Source: Mycosarcoma maydis (taxonomy: Eukaryota > Basidiomycota > Ustilaginomycetes > Ustilaginales). From it: a stretch of DNA of 64,000 nucleotides. Position 1 is the first letter of the stretch. Each line of letters starts with the position of its first letter. The notes beneath the pieces were generated by a model that did no database searches, was not told the DNA's origin, and saw only the letters and a list, made by a program, of their open reading frames with translations. A program made the translations under genes and the position numbers. The stretch is from NCBI RefSeq assembly GCF_000328475.2, contig NC_026484.1, positions 744,001 to 808,000 of the forward strand, in the 5' to 3' direction. Below, one piece after another: positions 57,296 to 64,000 of this stretch.

Positions 57296-58498
57296 ATGGA
57301 CTCGCTGGAGCGGACCACCGCCACTGCCGCTGCAACCACTTCATCTTCTGGCACGCCACCGCCTTCCAGCGCCGAACTCATGCTAGCACTTTCGCAGATC
57401 CAACAGCTCATCCCTTTGCTCGATTACCGACCGGGCGGACTGACCCACTTGCTGCCTACGCTTTTGACGCCGCTCCTACCCAACGATGCGGCTGCAGCGG
57501 AAAGCGTACAGCGCTACCGTGCGAATGTAGATCATGCATTCCGCGTCGCTGCCGAGTTGGTCGGCAGGGTCAACGACAGTGCGTCGGTGGGCAACGCGTT
57601 GAATCTGGCAGAGACGCTGATGCGCGAGGGCGATGAAAAGGCGAGGTTGCTCAGGGTGAGGAAGAAGAGGAGGCTGTTTGTGGAGCAGGAAAAGGTGCTC
57701 GAGGCGAACCATTGGGGACCACCTGTGCCATCGCGTGTCGCTGTGGCAAGCAAGATCGCTTCTGCGACCGAATCCAAGCAAGAGGCAGAGCAAGCCGACC
57801 AAAAGCCGGCACAGATCACCGCGTTCCTCCCATCGCAAAACCCCACCAAAGTGATGCTATCACCAGCACAACAGAACCTCCCATCCCCCACCCACGCCCG
57901 AGCAGTGCAGAGTTACCTCATTGCACTCCACAGCTACCTGCAACTCACCGTGGAGAAAGGTTTGGCACCACCGACGGTTGCGCTGAAACAAGTGCGAGCG
58001 CGCATCCTCGCCTTTGCACCGGGAGGATTCACGCTCGAAGTGCAGGTGGCTCAGGTGATGAAAGCCTGCATCGAGGCCAACTTGACGTTTGTCACAAAAC
58101 AGCAGGCCGAGCGCCAAGAGCTTCTCCCCCTGCTACAGAGCGTCGATGTGGCTGCGCTCACATTGGGTGCCGTGAACGAGTCGATCGTAAGTACAACCCC
58201 CCCAGCAACGATCTGCCACATCCTGCCACCCGAGCGTCAAAGAGCGCATCCTGACCATCTTGTCGCTTATCATCAACCACCTCGCCAACAGACTTCTACC
58301 ACACCAAGCGCATACCCCATCTTCCGTTCGCTAGCCACCGAGATCCTCGCACACACACATCGCGCCCTCTCACCCTCCCTCCGCAACAACGACACCCTAT
58401 CCTCAACAGACCAAGATTCCCTCGTATGGATCGCGTACAAACCCATCACAGAGACCGTCACACGGCTCATCCTTGCCGCTGCACAGTTACAAGCCTGA
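57296..58498 (+). CDS. Possible Mediator subunit Med27-like protein with an in-frame intron
   Basis: The frame is open from 57296 to the stop at 58496-58498 (400 residues unspliced). A 105-nt segment, 58187-58291, has GTAAGT donor, CTGAC branch-type sequence about 40 nt before a CAACAG acceptor, and its encoded peptide is Pro/His/Gln-rich and unlike its flanks. I therefore predict a two-exon gene of 365 residues. The N-terminal part is Ala/Leu-rich and helical (AELMLALSQIQQLIPLLDY), followed by a basic hinge RVRKKRRLF. The C-terminal part (ILAFAPGGFTLEVQVAQVMKACIEANL, later YPIFRSLATEILAHTHRAL and the last helix SLVWIAYKPITETVTRLILAAAQL) recalls the Med27 C-terminal domain, but similarity is too weak by eye for certainty. 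A profile search should settle this; otherwise treat as hypothetical. Confidence 0.55.
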   Translation: MDSLERTTATAAATTSSSGTPPPSSAELMLALSQIQQLIPLLDYRPGGLTHLLPTLLTPLLPNDAAAAESVQRYRANVDHAFRVAAELVGRVNDSASVGNALNLAETLMREGDEKARLLRVRKKRRLFVEQEKVLEANHWGPPVPSRVAVASKIASATESKQEAEQADQKPAQITAFLPSQNPTKVMLSPAQQNLPSPTHARAVQSYLIALHSYLQLTVEKGLAPPTVALKQVRARILAFAPGGFTLEVQVAQVMKACIEANLTFVTKQQAERQELLPLLQSVDVAALTLGAVNESIVSTTPPATICHILPPERQRAHPDHLVAYHQPPRQQTSTTPSAYPIFRSLATEILAHTHRALSPSLRNNDTLSSTDQDSLVWIAYKPITETVTRLILAAAQLQA

Positions 58499-58583
58499 CG
58501 AACAGATATGTACAAGATGATTCACATTCGCGATTGGTTCAAAATTACGGAAAATCGAAAGGGTTCTTCTTCTAGTCTTGCTT

Positions 58584-60869
58584 CTACTCTTGCTTATCAC
58601 CGATGATGCTCATATCTTTACTCGCTGACGACGTCGACGAAGCCGACGACGCCGAACTGGCGCTAGCACTCGACCTCCTTCGCTTAGCGCTGCCTTCCTT
58701 CTCGGAAACATCCTTGGCACCAGAGCTGCTCCTCTTCTCTTTGCGCCCTTTGCTCTCCGAGTCCGTCTTCGGGATCAGCCTCCTGCTCGTCTCGACATAC
58801 TCCTCCCACCTCCTCTCGAAGCTCTTGGTCAACCTTGCCGCTGCACCTTGGCTACCTTCCACCCGATCCGCCGAGATCGAGATGCTGAAATCGCCACCGT
58901 ACGAGCAGATACCGATACCCAGGGTTCCTTTACCCGCCTGAGGAGGCAACGCTGTCCACCTCACCACTTCCTGCCCCGCCAGCTCGATGCGCTGCTTCGA
59001 AGGGCACGGTACGTTGGTTACCACCGCCGTGACAGATGTCAAAATGCGTTCTACCACCCATACGGTTGGCCAGCGAAGCACGTTAAATCGATGCTTAGGC
59101 AGCAAGCCGAACGGGATGGGCAAGATCGCGGGGATCTGGCCTGTGAGTTGGATCAGGTAGAAACAAATCTTAGGAAGCAGCGAATGCTTGAGGATGTTGA
59201 GTCGTTTGTGGGTGGTGTGCAATCGACGGTAAAGCACCTTGACGTCGGTGGACAGGCCTCTGGTCGTAGGCAGGTAGGCGATTCCAGCCGTGGAAAGGTT
59301 GCGAAGCGACCAATCGCCTGGTTCGCGGATCGAGATGGGGATCAGAATTCCAATTTGTGACGGCAAGATCTTGTGCGAATAGTGACGGATCTTGTTCAAC
59401 AGCCCGGGCTGCAAAGGCCGACGATCCAATTCGTCGTTGATCACGTCCGCGATCACGGTGCAGATGATGTCGTTGACCGTAAGGTGTGTACCGATCAACG
59501 GACGCGAGAATCGCTTGCCTCCCTGCACCTTGTCTAGCAACGTACCCGGCTCGACACCCGAAAACGCCTTGGAAACCAACTTGACATCGGCAAGCGTAAA
59601 CGATTTCGAAACGCTAAACTCCTTCTCCTGCTTTCGAGGGCCATCGTAGCTCGCCGTAACATAACGCTGACGCCAGAAGGTAGCCACGAAAAAGAACGTT
59701 GTTGAGATGGCCAGCGTAAAGCATCCAGCAATATCGGTGATCAAATTAACCAACCAGCTGATCCAATACAGCGCCATCATGACCAACCGCAACGCAATCG
59801 TGCCGTGGAATCGATCCAGACTCGCCAGCTTCTTGTTCATGCGCGAAGGCAGCGCTTTGCCCCTCTTTGCGTCGCTCAGCAACTGAGCACCGTCGGCCAT
59901 CATGCTCCCCAGCTTAGGTCCTAGTGAAGTGATGAGCAGCTGGCTCATGACGAATCCTTGGCCATCGGCCATGGTGTGATGGCCGCGGATAACGCACGCA
60001 CCCTTTGCACCGCTGTGTTCGTCTACAAAGTTTTCCAGTACCGCTACTTCCCAGAGCGGCCTCGAGTAGTCCCAGCCTTTGGCAATGAACTCTGAAGCGA
60101 AGGCCTCCAGCTCGCGCGTACCCGCATCACCGGGTAGACTGTAGGCTCGTATGTGGCGGTCAATGTCAAAGTCTTCGTCATTGATGAATACTGTGCCGTG
60201 GAAGAATCGTCCCACATCGGCGAGTCTTTGCGTATACTTTGGGAAATGTCCGATCTGTTCCAACATCGCCTCTTTGAGCTTGTCCAGCTTGGCAGGATTC
60301 TTAAAGGTGTAGGTGGCGGTGCAGACAGGGTTCAAAGAGCTGATGCCGTCTATCAACAACCACATGTTGTCTAAACCTCCAATCGCGTTGACACGGCTGA
60401 AGATCTCCCATTGCAGCAGGCGCTCTATATAGTCGGCGATGTTGATAGCTTGTTTGGCGACTCGTTCCATGATTCCTCCGTTGGGCTGTGTTGCAGCAAC
60501 TCGTTGAATTGCATCTTCGGTATGCTCTGCAACGTTGTGAATAGCAGTACTGAGGGTGGGTGTGTTGTGTCCCGATGACCACGGACTTTCATCAAGCGCG
60601 GAGACGATTCCGGGGAAGAGGGGGAAGAAGGCTTTGCTCGTGGTGGGTGGAGTTTCTGCGCCGTGGTTGTGAGTATGGCCATCGTCATTGCCGTTGGAGA
60701 TGCCGTTGATACGAGCGAAGCGCGAAGAGGATTGGATGTTAGGACTCGATTTGGGGCTCTTGAACTTGACCGACTTGATCGCATCTGTACTTGGGGATGC
60801 GGCTTCAGAGCCTTTCACTTTGGCCGCAGGAGATGCAGTGTCGAGACTACCCGCTGCTGCTGTCGACAT
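58584..60869 (-). CDS. WS/DGAT-type O-acyltransferase
   Basis: A 761-residue intron-free gene; the first in-frame ATG is at 60869. The catalytic motif HHxxxDG appears as HHTMADGQGF (about residues 295-304). The condensation-type fold is indicated by LDNMWLLIDGISSLNPVCTATYTF, the block YTQRLADVGRFFHGTVFINDEDFDIDRHIRAYSLPGDAGTRELEAF and the C-terminal domain (LSTAGIAYLPTTRG, VWVVERILTSVTAVVTNVPCPSKQRIELAGQEV, GTLGIGICSYGGDFSISISADR). These enzymes use acyl-CoA to make wax esters or triacylglycerol. Hydrophobic segments at about residues 360-393 suggest membrane association. The first 140 residues are Ser/Ala-rich and disordered. The C-terminal end is Ser/Lys-rich low complexity. Acceptor specificity (alcohol, diacylglycerol or other) cannot be told from sequence. 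Confidence 0.88.
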   Translation of the reverse strand: MSTAAAGSLDTASPAAKVKGSEAASPSTDAIKSVKFKSPKSSPNIQSSSRFARINGISNGNDDGHTHNHGAETPPTTSKAFFPLFPGIVSALDESPWSSGHNTPTLSTAIHNVAEHTEDAIQRVAATQPNGGIMERVAKQAINIADYIERLLQWEIFSRVNAIGGLDNMWLLIDGISSLNPVCTATYTFKNPAKLDKLKEAMLEQIGHFPKYTQRLADVGRFFHGTVFINDEDFDIDRHIRAYSLPGDAGTRELEAFASEFIAKGWDYSRPLWEVAVLENFVDEHSGAKGACVIRGHHTMADGQGFVMSQLLITSLGPKLGSMMADGAQLLSDAKRGKALPSRMNKKLASLDRFHGTIALRLVMMALYWISWLVNLITDIAGCFTLAISTTFFFVATFWRQRYVTASYDGPRKQEKEFSVSKSFTLADVKLVSKAFSGVEPGTLLDKVQGGKRFSRPLIGTHLTVNDIICTVIADVINDELDRRPLQPGLLNKIRHYSHKILPSQIGILIPISIREPGDWSLRNLSTAGIAYLPTTRGLSTDVKVLYRRLHTTHKRLNILKHSLLPKICFYLIQLTGQIPAILPIPFGLLPKHRFNVLRWPTVWVVERILTSVTAVVTNVPCPSKQRIELAGQEVVRWTALPPQAGKGTLGIGICSYGGDFSISISADRVEGSQGAAARLTKSFERRWEEYVETSRRLIPKTDSESKGRKEKRSSSGAKDVSEKEGSAKRRRSSASASSASSASSTSSASKDMSIIGDKQE

Positions 60870-61519
60870 GGTTCCGGGCGCTTCAGAGTAGAGCGGGATC
60901 AGCCCAGATACGATGTTAGCGGAAGAAGAAGTGGATGAGAGGAGCGTCACTGCATCTACGCGGCAACATGTATCAGATGGTGGTGATGAAGTTGGATTAG
61001 CGAGTTGTGGAAGCCGACGACATAGAATTGTGAATGTGAATGGTTCAATTCCACTATCGTGAAAGAGAACAGAAGGGGAATCTCTCGCGTCACACGGCTA
61101 TCATCACGCATGCGTGAAGCCGCTAAACGTCATCGTTGAAATTTCCCGCACCTCGTGCGTTGTGGAGCACAGCGTGAAGAAAAGGAATGAATGTTAGACC
61201 ATTCGAAATGTCTTCCCAATCCAAACAAACCGTGAACACGAAAAGCCCGAGTTCCGCTTTTGGCCTGCCAAGGCGCGTTCGAGTTGCTGCATCCCCTGAC
61301 AGCTTCTTCCCGTCGACCTCCTCCCCCTCCTCTACTTTCCATCCACCCATCATCGATCCGCCTCCTTTCCTGACACGGAATCAAAGTGAATATACGTAGG
61401 ACCACATCTGTATTCACAGCCTAGGCCGCACCAATAGTTTTGGGAAAAGGCGCTGTCGGGGGCATAGCCGCTGGATTCCAGACCGTGCAAACTCGACTCG
61501 AATCGACACAGACACGAGG
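60870..61519. promoter_or_regulatory. Divergent upstream region of the acyltransferase gene and TAF5
   Basis: 650 bp. Contains only degenerate heptamers (AATTGTGAATGTGAATGG near 61026-61042) and pyrimidine-rich stretches near 61300-61380. No gene. Confidence 0.5.
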
Positions 61520-64000
61520 ATGCCCGCGTCAACAGCTGCTACCTCACTGGCAGCGGATGAAAAGACAGCGTCCAAAGACAAGGACAAGAAGGCCTCGGAC
61601 TCGGCGATTCAGACACCCAAAGATGCTACGACACCGCTGCCTTCCACATCCGGCGCAACAGCATCCGCCACACCTGCCCACGAGACTTCCGTCGGTAGTG
61701 TTTTTAGCAACCCGGACATGACAGCTGCTGTGCTCGCTTACCTCCAGAAGCGCGGATTCGACCGTGTTGAGGCGGCTTTCAAGGCGGAGCTCGACGCGTT
61801 GGCTTCCGGTGCCACAGCTGAGCAAGCGGCTGCTGCCGCTGACGTACTGGGTCGCGCACCCACCGTGGGACTCGAAGACCTCGCTGCCAAGAACGCGCCA
61901 CGTACACCAGCCGACAAGGACAAGGAGAAGGACAAGGACAGTGACAAGGACAAGGACAAGGACAAGGACAAGGACAAGGACAAGGACAAGGACAAGGACA
62001 GTGACAAGGACAAGGACAAGGAAGCCGTCGATGGTCCGAACAAGGACAAAGCTGCAGCTGCGGCTGCCGAAACCGACCTCACCTTTGCTGAAGATGGAGA
62101 CGTCTCAGCGGCTGCAACCCAAGCCCTCCTTCTTGACCCAACAGATCGCGCAAGAGGGTTTGCCATGCTAAAGTCATGGTGCCACGGCAGTCTCGACATC
62201 TATCAGCCCGAGCTGCTGCCCATCTTGCTTCCACTCTTTGTGCACTCGTTCCTGGATCTTGTCTTGATGGGACACGGACCTGCCGCCTCGGCACTCTACA
62301 CAGCACACGCCCCATCCTTTTTTCCGACGCACACTGCGCTACTGTCCCAGATCCGCTCGCTGGCACTTCCATCACACATCCAGTCGGATCCACTCGCACA
62401 GCGCTTTCGATCCGAGCGCTACGTCGTCAAGATGTCCAGCACGGTCTTCAGCCTGTTGCTCGGCTGGTTGACCGACGGCGGCGGGCCCGTTTCCAGCGCT
62501 TCCAACGCGATCGAGGAGGCAGAAGGTCCAGCAAGACGTGGTAGAGAGGCCATGCTCAAGATCATCAACGAGCGATGCCGAATCCAGGTGCTGGCTGCTC
62601 AGCCTTACCAGATTGATGCCGCCGTGCTGGAAGAAGGTACCGGTCTCACTGGCGCCGGGCCCACTTACTCTAGTGTTACGGCGGGCGCATCTGGACGAAG
62701 CCGTATCCATTCCGCCCTGGCAAAGAATGCGGTGTCGGAAGGCGATGCGCTCGCAGAATTCAACGCAAAGGCGGCTGGACCTCAGCTCAAGCTTCATCCA
62801 ACAGTGCCGTTAACCGAGAGACTCGAGACCGAGGTGCAAAAGGAGCTGCAGGAGGTGGAGCGACGTGAAAAGGAGACAGTGGCTGCAGTGCAAGCCGAAG
62901 AGGAAAAGAACAAAGATGCTGCTGAAGCGTCCAGCGCGACCATTGCCAGTGTTGGTGCAACACAAGATGGCGGAGAAACGGCCAAAACAGCGGCTGCGCA
63001 GCAGCAAGATGGGGATACGACGATGCAGGATGCCACATCCACGGCCGATGCGGGCGAAGATGGGGGAGATGCGGCTTCCAGGGCGAGGACGGCGTCTGTT
63101 CATCCATCTGAACTGCCCTCCTCTGCTAGGGAAACAGCCCCTCCGGCAAGCGCAGCCGAAGCGAACTCGGTAAGCGGTGGCACCTCGTCGGGTCCGGACT
63201 TCTCAGTGGGACTGCTTGCAGCCAGTGTCAGCGATCTGCCACCACAAGCGCCGACGTTTCGCACCGTCGACGTCAAGCGGGAGGTGCAGCGCGTTCGTGA
63301 TGCGCGCAAACGCATCCGCCTCGATCCATCTTTGCTTTACGGCTCCTCCGCCACATTGTCCGCTTTCACGTCGGGCGTGCGTGACCCCGCCATCAACGCG
63401 ATGGGTGAGCAGGGCGCCAATGCAGCGCGGGTGGCCGCGCTACCTTCGGTCTGCGCCTATACATTCCACGATGCAGACGACGGTATCACGTGCTCCACCT
63501 TCTCTGACGACATTACGCTCATGGCAGCCGGTTTCGAAGAGTCTTTTGTGCAGGTGTGGTCGCTCAAAGGCGAAAAGCTGCGCGCGATTCGGGGCAACCC
63601 GAATCTGTCATCGATTCGAGACAGCCGCACGCTGGCAAAGCAACGCGAAGCTGAAGGATACTCTACGCGTCGGCTGATCGGACACTCTGGTGCCGTCTAC
63701 GGTGTTGATTTCGATCCTGTGGGAGGCTCGGCTAGCGCACCTCGACATGTGCTCAGCTGCTCGGCGGATTCCACGGCTCGTCTGTGGAGTCTGGATACGT
63801 ACAGTGCACTGGTCTCGTACCGTGGTCACCAACACCCTGTGTGGGATGTGAAGTGGTCGCCGATCGGAACCTACTTTGCCACCGCGAGCGCGGACAAGAC
63901 GGCTCGGCTGTGGAGCACGGAACGCATCAACCCACTGCGCATGTATGCCGGTCATCTGTCGGACGTGGACTGTCTGACGTTCCATCCGAACTCTCTCTAC
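61520..64000 (+). CDS. TAF5: TFIID subunit TAF5 (WD40 part continues beyond window)
   Basis: The frame is open from the ATG at 61520 to the window end (827 residues), and the C-terminal blades lie outside. TAF5 is a scaffold of TFIID and of SAGA in fungi. Order of domains: a Ser/Thr/Ala-rich N-terminus, a LisH-like motif (MTAAVLAYLQKRGFDRVEAAFKAEL, about residues 67-91), a Lys-Asp repeat tract (61915-62021), and the TAF5 NTD2 helical domain (about residues 210-360, ARGFAMLKSWCHGSLDIYQPELLPILLPLFVHSFLDLV and RSERYVVKMSSTVFSLLLGWL). A charged disordered linker precedes the WD40 repeats, which begin near residue 705 with STRRLIGHSGAVYGVDFDPVGG, then RGHQHPVWDVKWSPIGTYFATASADKTARLWS and GHLSDVDCLTFHP. 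The VW/KWSP blade signatures are characteristic of TAF5. Confidence 0.92.
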   Translation, partial: MPASTAATSLAADEKTASKDKDKKASDSAIQTPKDATTPLPSTSGATASATPAHETSVGSVFSNPDMTAAVLAYLQKRGFDRVEAAFKAELDALASGATAEQAAAAADVLGRAPTVGLEDLAAKNAPRTPADKDKEKDKDSDKDKDKDKDKDKDKDKDKDSDKDKDKEAVDGPNKDKAAAAAAETDLTFAEDGDVSAAATQALLLDPTDRARGFAMLKSWCHGSLDIYQPELLPILLPLFVHSFLDLVLMGHGPAASALYTAHAPSFFPTHTALLSQIRSLALPSHIQSDPLAQRFRSERYVVKMSSTVFSLLLGWLTDGGGPVSSASNAIEEAEGPARRGREAMLKIINERCRIQVLAAQPYQIDAAVLEEGTGLTGAGPTYSSVTAGASGRSRIHSALAKNAVSEGDALAEFNAKAAGPQLKLHPTVPLTERLETEVQKELQEVERREKETVAAVQAEEEKNKDAAEASSATIASVGATQDGGETAKTAAAQQQDGDTTMQDATSTADAGEDGGDAASRARTASVHPSELPSSARETAPPASAAEANSVSGGTSSGPDFSVGLLAASVSDLPPQAPTFRTVDVKREVQRVRDARKRIRLDPSLLYGSSATLSAFTSGVRDPAINAMGEQGANAARVAALPSVCAYTFHDADDGITCSTFSDDITLMAAGFEESFVQVWSLKGEKLRAIRGNPNLSSIRDSRTLAKQREAEGYSTRRLIGHSGAVYGVDFDPVGGSASAPRHVLSCSADSTARLWSLDTYSALVSYRGHQHPVWDVKWSPIGTYFATASADKTARLWSTERINPLRMYAGHLSDVDCLTFHPNSLY
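61915..62021 (+). repeat. Hexanucleotide (GACAAG)n repeat in TAF5
   Basis: About 17 copies of GACAAG/GACAGT-type hexamers encode an alternating Asp-Lys tract with two internal Ser replacements (DSDK). It lies between the LisH-like motif and NTD2, so it is a linker. Confidence 0.92.

Noticed and set aside
60870..60950. Possible N-terminal extension of the acyltransferase
   Set aside because: There is no in-frame ATG upstream of 60869 in the open frame; the extension would need a GTG start or an unseen exon.

Overview
The window is nuclear DNA of a smut fungus (Basidiomycota, most likely Ustilaginaceae such as Ustilago or Sporisorium). The evidence is indirect: compact protein-coding genes that mostly lack introns, GT..AG introns with typical fungal signals in the rest, basidiomycete-style low-complexity insertions, and a window-wide family of intergenic repeats built on ATTCACG/CGTGAAT. 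I could not compare with a genome, so the species is not fixed. I see 21 protein genes (two cut by the window edges) and one tRNA gene. I see no transposon, rRNA or CRISPR array.

Layout. 1-5.3 kb: a TruB/Pus4 pseudouridine synthase (minus, partial), Pol III subunit Rpc82 (plus) and a CCDC174-like protein (minus). 5.3-13.7 kb: Lst8 (minus), mitoribosomal mL44 (plus), TFIIF beta (minus) and Mpp10 (plus). 14-18.4 kb: Trm2 tRNA methyltransferase and an Mtf2-like mitochondrial protein (both plus). 18.9-28.5 kb: a secreted protein with regularly spaced Kex2-type sites, a 2.2 kb gene-free upstream region, and a 1,687-residue disordered protein with an N-myristoylation signal (both minus). 28.5-31.3 kb is gene-free. 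31.3-37.7 kb: a divergent eIF4E-family protein (plus), a quinone oxidoreductase and acetyl-CoA synthetase (both minus). 37.7-40.6 kb is gene-free. 40.6-48.6 kb: Clp1 (plus), an intron-containing tRNA-Gly(UCC) (plus), an HIBCH/mS47-like enoyl-CoA hydratase-family protein (minus), lumazine synthase (plus) and a glutathione transferase (plus). 48.9-53.2 kb: NAC beta (minus) and ATP synthase subunit e (plus), both with unusually long introns. 54.9-64 kb: a secreted metallophosphoesterase (plus), a possible Med27 (plus), a WS/DGAT-type acyltransferase (minus) and TAF5 (plus, cut by the window end).

Most genes are housekeeping and do not form a pathway cluster. Many serve transcription and RNA processing (Rpc82, TFIIF beta, TAF5, Clp1, possible Med27, Mpp10, Trm2, Pus4) or mitochondria (mL44, Mtf2-like, HIBCH/mS47-like, ATP synthase e). 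The least explained parts are the dispersed heptamer repeat family, the kexin-processed secreted protein, the eIF4E-like protein lacking a key tryptophan, and the large disordered protein with a myristoylation signal.
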